Shown piece after piece: positions 8,653 to 17,782 of a stretch of DNA of 64,000 bases. The stretch comes from DASRHT01 sp035293765 (lineage in GTDB: Bacteria > Chloroflexota > Ktedonobacteria > Ktedonobacterales > Ktedonobacteraceae). The stretch covers positions 62,001 through 126,000 of the forward strand of contig DATGMF010000099.1 in assembly GCA_035293765.1 (NCBI GenBank), read 5' to 3'. The notes beneath the pieces were generated by a model, which was given only the letters and a program-made list of their open reading frames with translations, was not told where the DNA came from and did no database searches. The translations under genes were made by a program, and so were the position numbers. Within the stretch, counting starts at the first letter, position 1; each line of letters begins with the position of its first letter.

Positions 8653-9645
8653 ATGCGAAAAGTCGCTCGAAAACAAAGATTGATACTCACGCTGCCTGGG
8701 CTCTGGCTCTTAGCAGCGTTCTTAATAGGCATTGGGGGGGTAGGGATGTTTGTAGGCTGGGCGGGTGGACCGCCTGCTGCTTTGGCAATGGTCTCGCAGG
8801 CCGCCCGAAGCAACCAGCAATGTACAGGGGAGATTCACGGGCCATCCTTTGGTAGCGCGGTGGTGGTCTCAAGTGGAGAGGTGATTTGCAGTAGTATCAC
8901 CTCGTTCGGAGGTACAGTCGTCGTCCGAGGCGAGGTGAAAGGCGACATCGTCTCATTCGGTGGCAACGTCGTTATTGACGGCATAGTCGATGGTGATGTC
9001 ACCCTCTATGGTGGCAACGTCACCTTACAGGATGGGGCACATATCAATGGAGATATTCATGTTTGTGGAGGGCATTGGATTGAAGGCACAGGGACGCAAC
9101 TGCACGGTAGTGTTTTTGAATGCACGAAGAGTGTAAGTCTACTTTTCTTCGGCGACGGGGGAGCCGGTTTTCGCTTCTGGTCTGTTCTGACATGGGTGGC
9201 TCTGGGGATGCTGCTCACCACGCTCTTACCAGAACACATTATGCTGGTACGTACGACCGTAAAGAGCAAGATGCGGCGCAGCTTTCTGCTTGGGCTTCTC
9301 AGTATTCTGCTTGCTCCTGCCATTATCGCTGTATTGATCGCACTTATCATTTCTATTCCGCTGGCAATTATCGTAGCAGTCGGGCTTGTTGCAGCCTGGG
9401 CTCTGGGCACAGTCGCTGTTGGGTGGCTTGTTGGTGAATACATTTTGCACAAGGTCGCACCACATTTGAACACTCGTCTGCTACAAGTCGTTGTGGGGTC
9501 TGCCGCGCTCGCGTTGGCGGGGTCTCTCCCCTATATTGGTTGGTTCGTCAGTATCGGAGCTGGTTTGCTGGGGCTAGGTGCCGTCTTCTTGAGTCGTTTT
9601 GGAACACGGCTCTATAGTCAGCCCAAACAGCCACTTCCACTGTAG
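8653..9645 (+). CDS. Bactofilin-like membrane protein
   Basis: From ATG 8653 (GAGGAG 7 bases upstream; in-frame GTG at 8569 would overlap the anti-sigma gene) a 330-residue protein. An N-terminal membrane segment (about 8-34) is followed by a repetitive beta region with SFGGTVVVRGEVKGDIVSFG and DGDVTLYGGNVTLQDGAHI, the right-handed beta-solenoid pattern of bactofilin/polymer-forming proteins. Then come four or five hydrophobic helices (from about 175). It is the third gene of the sigma/anti-sigma operon and a likely target or sensor of that system. Proteins of this type are frequent in the neighbourhood of ECF factors, but their function is not established. Confidence 0.75.
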   Translation: MRKVARKQRLILTLPGLWLLAAFLIGIGGVGMFVGWAGGPPAALAMVSQAARSNQQCTGEIHGPSFGSAVVVSSGEVICSSITSFGGTVVVRGEVKGDIVSFGGNVVIDGIVDGDVTLYGGNVTLQDGAHINGDIHVCGGHWIEGTGTQLHGSVFECTKSVSLLFFGDGGAGFRFWSVLTWVALGMLLTTLLPEHIMLVRTTVKSKMRRSFLLGLLSILLAPAIIAVLIALIISIPLAIIVAVGLVAAWALGTVAVGWLVGEYILHKVAPHLNTRLLQVVVGSAALALAGSLPYIGWFVSIGAGLLGLGAVFLSRFGTRLYSQPKQPLPL

Positions 9646-9725
9646 CCACATCTATTGCGCCGATGCTAAGGTGCTCCCTCGTCTGAGGGCAAGAGGCCCG
9701 AACCGGACCGGACAGAGGTCCTACT

Positions 9726-9761
9726 CATACTGCGAAACTCCAGACCGAGGATCGCAGTATG
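9726..9761. promoter_or_regulatory. 10-bp inverted repeat upstream of the RNA methyltransferase
   Basis: CATACTGCGA and TCGCAGTATG are perfect inverted copies separated by 16 bases, about 70 bases before the methyltransferase start. It could be an RNA hairpin in the leader or a binding site. There is no T-run, so it is a poor terminator. Confidence 0.4.
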
Positions 9762-9831
9762 CAGTACTTATGAACGGACAGATACAAAAACGCTGGAAAG
9801 ATGGGACGGCCACTGCGACATTGATGTACGA

Positions 9832-11211
9832 ATGGCCGCCGAGGTGAACATGAGCATTGATGTTGAACTTACAGATCTCGCCTACGGGGGCGACGCCGTA
9901 GGTCGCTATGAGGGACGTGTCTTGTTCGTTCCCGGAGGGATTCCGGGTGAACGGGTACGAGTGGAAATTGTCGAAGAGCGCCGCGGGCATGCACGCGCAA
10001 ACCTGATCGAGATCCTGCGCCCCGCGCCCGAGCGGGTGGAACCACCCTATCCATTGCTAACAGATTGCGGTTGTCAGTGGCAACATATCTCTTACCCCGC
10101 CCAACTCACATGGAAGGCGCATATTGTACGCCAGCTCCTGGTGCGGATCGGCAAACAGCCAGACGCCCTCGTGCATCCCGCCATTGGTATGCCTCCGGGC
10201 GTTTCCCCCTGGCATTACCGCAATATCGCTTTATTTTCCGTTGGCCCCGATGGCGAAGTGGGCCTGAAACTGACTGAAAGCCACGATGTACAGGATTTGT
10301 CAGACTATGCGCTGTTGCATCCCGCGCTTGACCAGGTCTATCAGCTCGTTCGTACGAAATTGCTCGATTATTTTGGCGATGCGCTGGGTGAGATGATCCA
10401 GGGCTTTACGCTACGCGGAGCTATTGGGGCCGCCAGCAATTCGAATACAGGCATCCCGGTAACAAGCGTGAAAGCTGTACCCACGCTGCTCTCAATTCAT
10501 GCTCGCCCCGGCTCCCTGATCGAAAATCCTCAGCAGTTGGCGCAGGAGATGATGACCATCGCTCCTGGTATCGTCGGTGTGATTATCGAGCGCGTTGGGG
10601 GACGCTACGGTCGCGTTTTCGCGGGACAGGAGTTCCTCACCGATGTCATTCTGGGGCGACGTTTCCGCATCTCGGCTGACTCTTTCTTCCAGGTCAATCT
10701 TGTTCAGACCGCCACGCTCGTTGAGCGCGTTCTGGCTATGCTGGAACCGCAACGCTCGGATATCGTACTGGATGGCTACAGTGGGGTAGGGCTCTTTTCT
10801 GCCTTCCTGGCGCCGCGCGCTGCCCGCGTCATCGCTATCGAATCTCAACCCAGCGCCGTGATGGATGCGCGCGCCAGCACTGCGCTCAACAACCAGAACA
10901 ACATTACTGTGCTGGAAGGAACGCTGGAACGTCTGCTCAGCCAGTTGCACTACCGGCGCGAACGTATTGACGTGGCGCTGGTCGATCCACCCAGAACCGG
11001 CTGCCATCCTAAAGCGTTACAGGCCCTGCAAGTTATGGCGCCACGGGCTATCTGCTATGTCTCCTGCGATCCCAGCACCCTGGCCCGCGATATCGCGACC
11101 CTCTGTTCCGGCGGTCGCTATCGCCTGGTTTATGCCCAGCCTATCGACATGTTCCCGCAAACCTACCACATCGAATGTGTCGCCTTACTGGTCCGCGTCA
11201 ATACACGCTAA
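9832..11211 (+). CDS. TRAM-domain RNA m5U methyltransferase (TrmA/RlmD/RlmCD family)
   Basis: Residues 1-65 form a TRAM RNA-binding domain (LAYGGDAVGRYEGRVLFVPG). The class I SAM fold has FFQVN, LDGYSGVGLFSAF, DPPRTGCHP, and the catalytic cysteine in SCDPSTLARD, all family signatures. It methylates C5 of a uridine in rRNA or tRNA; which site cannot be told. The iron-sulphur cysteines of RlmD are not complete: only CGCQWQH is present near residue 83, so it probably lacks the cluster. ATG 9832 or 9850 are both possible; there is no strong ribosome site for either. Confidence 0.9.
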   Translation: MAAEVNMSIDVELTDLAYGGDAVGRYEGRVLFVPGGIPGERVRVEIVEERRGHARANLIEILRPAPERVEPPYPLLTDCGCQWQHISYPAQLTWKAHIVRQLLVRIGKQPDALVHPAIGMPPGVSPWHYRNIALFSVGPDGEVGLKLTESHDVQDLSDYALLHPALDQVYQLVRTKLLDYFGDALGEMIQGFTLRGAIGAASNSNTGIPVTSVKAVPTLLSIHARPGSLIENPQQLAQEMMTIAPGIVGVIIERVGGRYGRVFAGQEFLTDVILGRRFRISADSFFQVNLVQTATLVERVLAMLEPQRSDIVLDGYSGVGLFSAFLAPRAARVIAIESQPSAVMDARASTALNNQNNITVLEGTLERLLSQLHYRRERIDVALVDPPRTGCHPKALQALQVMAPRAICYVSCDPSTLARDIATLCSGGRYRLVYAQPIDMFPQTYHIECVALLVRVNTR

Positions 11212-11226
11212 GGGCAATCGACTGTA

Positions 11227-11249
11227 AGGGCGGGGACAGGCCCCGCCCT
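11227..11249. terminator. Perfect 9-bp GC-rich hairpin between convergent genes
   Basis: AGGGCGGGG pairs with CCCCGCCCT across a 5-base loop, 16 bases after the methyltransferase stop and 29 before the end of the convergent gene. No T-run follows, so it may slow polymerase from both sides rather than act as a classic terminator. It resembles the hairpins at 28503 and 54423. Confidence 0.5.
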
Positions 11250-11277
11250 ATCCATTCCCACCCTGTTCGCCCCGCCC

Positions 11278-12897
11278 CTACGCCTGGGCGGATTGGTCTA
11301 TGAGCGCAGGTCTTTTGCTCAGCACGACTTCGATTTTGCTGCCCCTCTCCATAACAGTACCTGGAGGAGGATTCTGTTGTAAGACACGACCAGGCGCGAC
11401 GCTGATGCTGGCAATCGCTTCACCAGAGACGGTTACTTCCAGCCCCAGCTCCTCTGCGCAGGCCATCGCTGCCAGCAGGTCCATATCCTTGAGATTAGGC
11501 GTACCCCGGGTCTTCGCAGTCTCCTCCAGCTTCGCCACGACCGTACTCATCCACTTATGCAGGTTCTTCTTCTCGTTGTTTTCTTTAACAACGCTGTCCG
11601 CTCTCTCTTTGTGCGTCTTAATGCCCAGAATTTCGTCCGACAGTACAAAGGGGTGATCTACCCCTTCCAGGACAATATCCGGGCTGCTCCCGGGTGTCTC
11701 CACGTAGACGTTTCCGATATCCAGGAAACGCTCAATAACATTGGGCACCTTCACCTTGATATCACGGATATTCTTGTATTCCGCTTCTACCCGTGTCTCA
11801 TAAAAGATGATGAAGCGGCGTTCGATATCGATGATACGCTGATTCGTCAAGATATACACGTCATCTACATAATTGGTGTATATCAGGGCAATAGAGATAG
11901 CCAGGCCCAATACTGCCAAGCCCGAGAAGAAGAACCAGTACGCCCACAGAGATGGAGGAACGCCAAAGCCGGGGCCGAACAGGGCTACCGGGAGCGCAAC
12001 CACCAGCGCCAGAATCGGCAGCGAGAGATTACGCCAGAGCACATACTGGGAGCGCTGAATATATTTGACCGTATACTCTCCCGAGAGATAGCGCACATCG
12101 CAGGGAATGCGTAAAAAACCGCCAAAGGTGCGTCGCGGGCCGCGCACGCGCTCAGCGTTGGCCGGAGGAGGGTAGTTTTCATCGGCGTTTGGCAGTTGAG
12201 GAACCGGCTTGGCCTTTGCTAGTGCGTCGAGCACGGCTGCCATGTCGGGATCTTTCGGCACGGGGACAGGCTCTTCTTTGGGCTTTTTCAGCGTTTCGGT
12301 GATCCCTAGAATCGCATCGCGCACCTTTTTCGGATTCGGCACATCTTTCATATAGAAATCGCCGCCGGTAAGGTAGACATGGATGGTACCGAAACTCAAC
12401 AGGAAGCCCAGCCCCGAGTGAATGTCAACGCCGACCTGCTGCACTTTCTCGACCGGCGTTTGCTGGCGAGTTGGCTCCAGCAGCCCTTTTGTATGGATAA
12501 TACGTTTATTGGTAATGATGTAGCTGTCGTACCACCAGATAATGAGGTCTTTGTAAGCGAACCAGATGCCAGTTGCTATAATGCCCAGCACCCCCACCCC
12601 TTCAAGCAGCAGCCAGAACGTGCCAAATGCTGGCAGAACGGTAGCCGCCCACAAGATGACAAAAAACGCGAAAACGGCGCCGATCAGCGGCAAAGCTGGT
12701 CTTATCAGGAACCACCAGTGCCTGCGCACAACCATCCGCACTTCCTCACCCGGTTGCTGCCCTGAGAAGTGCCATTCGCGGTTTCGCCCACGACGTAACG
12801 CCTGGATGCCAAAACGTTTGCGCCCCGAAAGATAGGGGTCGGAAGACGATGCGGAGGTAGAGGCAGCAGCCTGCTTGCCGTTGGACTTGTCAGCCAT
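11278..12897 (-). CDS. Membrane protein with two bacterial PH domains and a C-terminal PASTA domain
   Basis: A 539-residue protein. Residues 60-115 hold two membrane helices (RPALPLIGAVFAFFVILWAA, GVLGIIATGIWFAY), then a bPH_2 domain (YIITNKRIIHTKGL, VEKVQQVGVD). A second pair of helices (about 290-345) and a second bPH_2 domain (YILTNQRIIDIERR, VEAEYKNIRDIKVK) follow. The last 90 residues contain a PASTA unit (AMACAEELGLEVTVSG, VLQQNPPPGTVMERGSKIEV). PASTA domains bind muropeptides or beta-lactams in PknB and PBP2x and lie outside the cell there; here the domain follows two cytosolic-type PH domains without a further membrane segment. It heads a leftward gene with a CvpA-like protein upstream (12931). 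Confidence 0.8.
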   Translation of the reverse strand: MADKSNGKQAAASTSASSSDPYLSGRKRFGIQALRRGRNREWHFSGQQPGEEVRMVVRRHWWFLIRPALPLIGAVFAFFVILWAATVLPAFGTFWLLLEGVGVLGIIATGIWFAYKDLIIWWYDSYIITNKRIIHTKGLLEPTRQQTPVEKVQQVGVDIHSGLGFLLSFGTIHVYLTGGDFYMKDVPNPKKVRDAILGITETLKKPKEEPVPVPKDPDMAAVLDALAKAKPVPQLPNADENYPPPANAERVRGPRRTFGGFLRIPCDVRYLSGEYTVKYIQRSQYVLWRNLSLPILALVVALPVALFGPGFGVPPSLWAYWFFFSGLAVLGLAISIALIYTNYVDDVYILTNQRIIDIERRFIIFYETRVEAEYKNIRDIKVKVPNVIERFLDIGNVYVETPGSSPDIVLEGVDHPFVLSDEILGIKTHKERADSVVKENNEKKNLHKWMSTVVAKLEETAKTRGTPNLKDMDLLAAMACAEELGLEVTVSGEAIASISVAPGRVLQQNPPPGTVMERGSKIEVVLSKRPALIDQSAQA

Positions 12898-12930
12898 GTG
12901 TCACCTCAACACGTTGGTTATGTACTTTTG

Positions 12931-13500
12931 CTACTTCTTGGCAGGGTTTTTCTTCGTTCTGGCAGCGATCAGCGCCACTACCAGAGCAACAACGGCGATG
13001 ACAAAGATCACCGGCAGATAGTTCCCCGGGTCCGGCGGCTGGATCGCAACCGTGAAAAGAGAGCGACCGGCAGCATCTTTAGGGAAAAAGTTGCTAAGAA
13101 ATGCCAGGACAAAGGAGCCGGAAACAACGGCGGGGATAATGCCGATAAAACGCTCCTGGGGCGTTGAGGGCTTGCCAAAGGCTCTATTGCCAACCAGATA
13201 TCCTATTACCCCAATCGCAAGAAAAATCAGCAGAGACCCTAAAGGCCCCATAAAATTGCCGGTTCCCCCTCCACCCGTACTCGCTTGGGCCGTCCCCGTT
13301 GTAAGTAATGAGACAGATTGAGGCAGGCGCGACACAACCTGGCTAAAAGCTTTACCACTATCTGGACGCACCAAAAACACTGCCAGGAGAACGAAGACCA
13401 GCGAGACCAGCTCTCGCCGCCAACCGCGTTGAAAACCCGCTACCGCAAAGACTAAAATAGCGACAAAAAAGCATTGTTGATCGGTAAATGGCAATGACAT
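12931..13500 (-). CDS. CvpA-like membrane protein
   Basis: A 189-residue protein with three to four hydrophobic helices. The start, with FVAILVFAVAGFQRGWRREL, matches the CvpA/colicin V production family hallmark (a helix, a GxxRG loop and another helix). The C-terminus is basic (ARTKKNPAKK). CvpA-family proteins are inner membrane proteins of unsettled function linked to envelope integrity. It lies 33 bases before the bPH2-PASTA gene on the same strand and is probably co-transcribed. It is divergent from gyrA. Confidence 0.65.
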   Translation of the reverse strand: MSLPFTDQQCFFVAILVFAVAGFQRGWRRELVSLVFVLLAVFLVRPDSGKAFSQVVSRLPQSVSLLTTGTAQASTGGGGTGNFMGPLGSLLIFLAIGVIGYLVGNRAFGKPSTPQERFIGIIPAVVSGSFVLAFLSNFFPKDAAGRSLFTVAIQPPDPGNYLPVIFVIAVVALVVALIAARTKKNPAKK

Positions 13501-13732
13501 ACTCTTGTATCTCCCCTAAGGCATCAGAGTCAACAGGCACTACACACACATCGCAACCACTAGAGTGTCGCACTCCCCCTGAATCCCCTTCTTGCATTTA
13601 TCATACCACAGGTTCCATTTAAAACATAGGCCATACCATAGCAAATTTAGTCACACCTGACTCACAATAATACAATTTCCGTTGTTACACCTCAGCCAAA
13701 AAGGCCGAAAACTCGTATCTATGACCCAAATG

Positions 13733-13741
13733 TGCTATACT
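13733..13741 (+). promoter_or_regulatory. Extended -10 promoter of gyrA
   Basis: TGC followed by TATACT gives an extended -10 element about 107 bases before the gyrA start. The -35 position has no good match to TTGACA, which is usual for extended -10 promoters. The whole gene-free stretch 13501-13847 lies between gyrA and the divergent CvpA-like gene; the rest of it shows only AT-rich sequence. Confidence 0.5.
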
Positions 13742-13847
13742 ATGAGAGGTAGGATCAAATTTTCTAGACCCCTCCAACCAACTATAAAAACGCTTCAACC
13801 CGATATCGCCTTCCGGCTATGTCTGATTTTTTGGTGAGGATGTTACT

Positions 13848-16800
13848 ATGGATCTGGGCAATATTAAACCAGTTAGTATTGTTGAAGAAATGACCGGCGC
13901 TTACCTCGATTATTCCATGAGTGTAATTGTGAGTCGTGCGCTCCCCGACGTGCGGGACGGCCTCAAACCGGTCCACCGCCGGGTTCTATATGCTATGGAG
14001 CAGATGGGCCTGCAATCCACAAAACAATTCCGTAAATGCGCGGGTACCGTCGGTGAAGTCTTAAAAAGTTACCATCCCCACGGCGATGCCGCCGTCTATG
14101 ACTCCCTGGTGCGTATGGCGCAACCCTGGGCGATGCGCTATCCTCTGGTGCTGGGACAGGGCAACTTTGGCTCCCAGGATGATGACCCGCCAGCCGCTAT
14201 GCGCTATTGCGTCACGGGAGACACACTCGTTGTCACTGACAGCGGGCTAGTACCAATCAGCCAGCTCTCGCAACCCGGCGTCGAGGACATCTCCGTGCGT
14301 GTTCTATCAAAAGATGGGCAAACCAATACGGCCAGTAAGTGGTGGGATTGCGGCAGGTTTCAGACATGGAGTGTGCGAACGCAGCGCGGATACGAAGTTA
14401 CAGGCACGGCCAACCATCCCTTGCTGGTGGCGAAATCTCACGATGCTGATGGACGCGTCACACTCACCTGGAAGACGATTGCACAATTAGCCGTTGGCGA
14501 CTATGTTGTTCTGGATCGAAGCAGCGTCATGTGGCCGGAGCAGGCCGTTGACCTGCATCCATTCTATCCTCCTGTTCTCAGCAAATCTCGTGTGAAGCAG
14601 CACACGCTTCCAGAGACATTAGACGAGGATATGGGCTTCCTTCTGGGGGCGCTGCTGGCGGATGGAACGTTTCGCGATAGCGTCATCGAGTTTACCAATA
14701 TCCCCGGCGACTTTGCAGAACACTTTATCCAGGCGTGGCAGCGCGTCTTCCCAACGTGCCGCTTACACGTTTTTGAGAGGGAACCTGTCAGCTACGGCAA
14801 GAAGCCGTTTCTGCAAATCCAGATAGTTAGTCAACACGTTATCGCATTCATCAGGGCTTTAGGATTGTCAGGGCGTTCAGCACAACGAGAGATACCTGAG
14901 GCAATCTTGCGTTCACCGCGCAATGTGGCCGCTGCTTTCTTGCGTGGGCTCTTTGAAGGTGATGGGGCGGTCGAAAAATCCGGTCGCAGCCTGCTACGGA
15001 TCAATCTGACGGCAAGTAACCGCCTTATGCTACGCCAGGTTCAAACGCTTTTGCTGCGTTTTGGCATTGTGGCTTCATTGAATAATGATAGAACCCGGCG
15101 TATGCATCGCCTCTTGATTTCTGGCCGCGATAATCTTACCCTGTTCGCCCACGAGATTGGTTTCACCTCAGCGGTGAAAGGCAAGGCGCTTGCCACAATC
15201 CTTGACCTGCATACTGGCAGAGCCTTGTCACGCACTGATTTTATTCCCTATTTGGCCGAGTATGTCAGAACATATGCCACGCGTGGTCAGCGCGAGTGGT
15301 TGTCTAAGCACAACTTTGACCGTTCAGACCGTCTGACCGCAACGCTGCCTCGACGCGCTCAAGTGTTACCGGCAACGGCTGTTGCTGAGATTGAAAATCT
15401 GGCTCGCCAGCGTTATCTCTTTGAGCGGATTGAGAGTATTGAAGAGGCGGGCGAGCAACTGGTCTACTCGGTGCGTGTCGATAGCGCATGCCACTCGTTC
15501 GTGGCGAATGGCTTTGTGAACCATAACACCGAGGCAAAAATGGCGGCCATTGCCGATGAGCTACTACGCGATATTGATAAAGACACTGTCGATTTCGGTC
15601 CCAACTACGATAACCAGACCGAGGAACCAAGCGTCTTGCCTGCGCGGCTCCCCAACCTGCTGCTCAACGGCTCCACAGGCATTGCGGTCGGCATGGCTAC
15701 CAATATTCCCCCGCACAACTTGGTCGAGGTCTGTAACGGCATCGCTCACCTGATCGATTTTCCTGAAGCCACTACGGAAGAGCTCTCTCGCATTATTCGC
15801 GGACCCGACTTTCCCACCGGCGGCATTATTCAAGGGCGCGAAGGCATCCGCAACACCTACGCCAATGGGCGCGGTCGCATCGTCATCCGCGCTCGCACCC
15901 ACATCGAGGAGTCAGAGCGCGGGCGCATGAGTATCATCGTGACCGAGCTTCCCTACCAGGTCAATAAGGCCGAACTGGTCAAAAAGATCGCCGAACTGGC
16001 CCGCGATAAAAAGATCGATGGTATCTCCGAGGTACGCGATGAATCAGATCGCCAGGGGATGCGCATGTTGATCGAGCTAAAGCGTGATGCCAACCCGGAT
16101 AGCATCCTCAATTCGCTGTTCAAATACACAGCCATGCAGAGCGCCTTTAACGCCAATATGCTGGCCCTGGTCGATCAGCAGCCGAATACGCTGACCCTCA
16201 AGAAATTCTTGCAGCATCACATCCATCATCGCGAAATCGTGATTACGCGCCGCACAAGATTTGAGCTCGCCAAAGCGGAGGCGCGTAAACATATCCTTGA
16301 GGGTTTGAAGATCGCTCTGGATAATATGGATGCCATCATCCATATTATCCGCAGCTCGCAATCCGCCTACGATGATGGTTTGATCAACCTGCGACAGCAG
16401 TTTGGTCTCTCGGAGGAGCAGGCCCGGGCGATCCTGGATATGCGCCTGGCTCGTCTCGCAGCTCTGGAACGCCAGAAGGTGGAAGACGAACTAAAAGATG
16501 TGCTCAAAAACATTGACTATTACCACATGCTCCTGAGCGATATCGGCGAGATTCGCAAGATCATCAAAGCGGACCTGCAAGACCTGAAAGAGAAATATGG
16601 CGATGCTCGGCGCACAGATATTGTCGATGCCGAGGCGGGGGAATTCAAAGATGAAGATCTTATCCCTAACGAAGAAGCCGTTGTAACATTAACGGAAAAA
16701 GGCTATATCAAGCGCCTGCCATCCAGCACCTATCGCGCTCAACGGCGTGGTGGGCGTGGTGTGACCGGTATGGTGACGCGCGAGGATGATACTGTTCGCC

Positions 16801-17711
16801 ATCTGGTGGTCACGCATACGCACGATAGCCTCCTTTTCTTCACTGATCGGGGCCGCGTCTTCCAGCTCAAAGTCTACGAGTTGCCCGATACCAGCCGCAC
16901 AGCCAAAGGCGAGCATCTGATCAACCTGATCTCTATCGAGCAGCGCGAACGAGTAACCGCCATCGTTGGCGTCCCAAAGGGTGTCAGCCGCGACTTTATG
17001 ATCGTTGCCACCAAGAAGGGCGAGGTGAAGAAGACATCGATGGGCGAGTTCGAGGTTGTGCGTCGCCAGGGCCTGATCGCGATGAACCTGGAAGAGGACG
17101 ACGAGCTCATCGGCGCCAAGCTGGCTCGCGCCGATGATGATGTTTTACTCATTACCTCCCATGGACAGGCGATCCGTTTCACCGTCGAGGAACTGCGCAC
17201 AGCCTCTCGCACCAGTGGCGGCGTGCGCGGTATTCGCCTGCACAATGATGATACTGTCGTCTCGCTCAATCTCACACCTAAGGATAGCGAACTCCTGGTC
17301 GTCACCGAGTACGGGTATGGCAAGCGTACTCCCATTGATGACTATCCCCGCCAGAGTCGCGGCGGAGGCGGCGTTATCACCTCTCGCGTGACCGAAAAAA
17401 CCGGCAGGGTCGCTTCGGCCCGCATTATTACGGAGCAAGATAACGATTTGATGATTATCTCCGCCAGCGGCGTGGTAATACGCACTGATGTGACGCACAT
17501 CAAGAAAGCCGGACGCGTAACGCAGGGGGTGATCCTGATGAATCTGGGTGAAGGCGATACGGTCGTCGCGGTTGCGACGACCAACGGCAAAAAGACCGAG
17601 GCCAACAACCACGAGGAGAATGGCGAAGCCGAGCTGAATCACGGGGAAGATGAGGCTACCGTTGTCACCATCGGCGAGCATCTCGCCTCTGTGGAGGACG
17701 AGGAAGAGTAG
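13848..17711 (+). CDS. gyrA: DNA gyrase subunit A with in-frame intein
   Basis: The precursor has 1287 residues; removing the intein (121-560) leaves 847, the normal GyrA length. The N-terminus (VSRALPDVRDGLKPVHRRVL, YHPHGDAAVYDSLVRMAQPW) and QDDDPPAAMRY are unmistakable, Y120 being the DNA-linking tyrosine. After the intein it resumes with TEAKMAAIADELLRDID, the tower and coiled coil, and the C-terminal pinwheel with repeated GRGV/GGGV-type blades including the GyrA box QRRGGRG. The acidic tail after residue 1260 is typical. It cuts and reseals DNA in gyrase, introducing negative supercoils; gyrB is not in the window. ParC is an unlikely alternative because the GyrA box is present. Confidence 0.95.
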   Translation: MDLGNIKPVSIVEEMTGAYLDYSMSVIVSRALPDVRDGLKPVHRRVLYAMEQMGLQSTKQFRKCAGTVGEVLKSYHPHGDAAVYDSLVRMAQPWAMRYPLVLGQGNFGSQDDDPPAAMRYCVTGDTLVVTDSGLVPISQLSQPGVEDISVRVLSKDGQTNTASKWWDCGRFQTWSVRTQRGYEVTGTANHPLLVAKSHDADGRVTLTWKTIAQLAVGDYVVLDRSSVMWPEQAVDLHPFYPPVLSKSRVKQHTLPETLDEDMGFLLGALLADGTFRDSVIEFTNIPGDFAEHFIQAWQRVFPTCRLHVFEREPVSYGKKPFLQIQIVSQHVIAFIRALGLSGRSAQREIPEAILRSPRNVAAAFLRGLFEGDGAVEKSGRSLLRINLTASNRLMLRQVQTLLLRFGIVASLNNDRTRRMHRLLISGRDNLTLFAHEIGFTSAVKGKALATILDLHTGRALSRTDFIPYLAEYVRTYATRGQREWLSKHNFDRSDRLTATLPRRAQVLPATAVAEIENLARQRYLFERIESIEEAGEQLVYSVRVDSACHSFVANGFVNHNTEAKMAAIADELLRDIDKDTVDFGPNYDNQTEEPSVLPARLPNLLLNGSTGIAVGMATNIPPHNLVEVCNGIAHLIDFPEATTEELSRIIRGPDFPTGGIIQGREGIRNTYANGRGRIVIRARTHIEESERGRMSIIVTELPYQVNKAELVKKIAELARDKKIDGISEVRDESDRQGMRMLIELKRDANPDSILNSLFKYTAMQSAFNANMLALVDQQPNTLTLKKFLQHHIHHREIVITRRTRFELAKAEARKHILEGLKIALDNMDAIIHIIRSSQSAYDDGLINLRQQFGLSEEQARAILDMRLARLAALERQKVEDELKDVLKNIDYYHMLLSDIGEIRKIIKADLQDLKEKYGDARRTDIVDAEAGEFKDEDLIPNEEAVVTLTEKGYIKRLPSSTYRAQRRGGRGVTGMVTREDDTVRHLVVTHTHDSLLFFTDRGRVFQLKVYELPDTSRTAKGEHLINLISIEQRERVTAIVGVPKGVSRDFMIVATKKGEVKKTSMGEFEVVRRQGLIAMNLEEDDELIGAKLARADDDVLLITSHGQAIRFTVEELRTASRTSGGVRGIRLHNDDTVVSLNLTPKDSELLVVTEYGYGKRTPIDDYPRQSRGGGGVITSRVTEKTGRVASARIITEQDNDLMIISASGVVIRTDVTHIKKAGRVTQGVILMNLGEGDTVVAVATTNGKKTEANNHEENGEAELNHGEDEATVVTIGEHLASVEDEEE
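14208..15527 (+). other. GyrA intein with LAGLIDADG endonuclease
   Basis: A 440-residue self-splicing insert. It begins with Cys121 directly after the catalytic Tyr120 and ends with NHN (His559-Asn560); the next residue is Thr561. Block A is CVTGDTLVV, block B has the T-x-x-H motif at 187-190 (TANH), block F contains YSVRVDSACHSFVANG, and block G is FVNHN. Two dodecapeptide motifs, FLLGALLADG (264-273) and FLRGLFEGDG (364-373), mark a homing endonuclease with the acidic residues needed for cleavage. The same GyrA site is used by mycobacterial gyrA inteins, fitting horizontal homing. All key splicing residues are present, so it should be active. Confidence 0.93.
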
Positions 17712-17737
17712 CAACCAGGGTGGGAAGCTTCTCAGAG

Positions 17738-17782
17738 CAGGACTCCCCTTAGACTGACCGGTTTCGTGGGGGTCCTGTTCTT
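17738..17782. terminator. Bidirectional terminator after gyrA
   Basis: CAGGACTCCC pairs with GGGGGTCCTG (one G-U pair) over a 20-base loop, followed by TTCTT on the + strand. It lies between gyrA and the convergent small gene ending at 17781. Confidence 0.6.

Noticed and set aside
16700..17714. Long minus-strand frames opposite the C-terminal part of gyrA
   Set aside because: Shadows of the GC-rich gyrA codon pattern.
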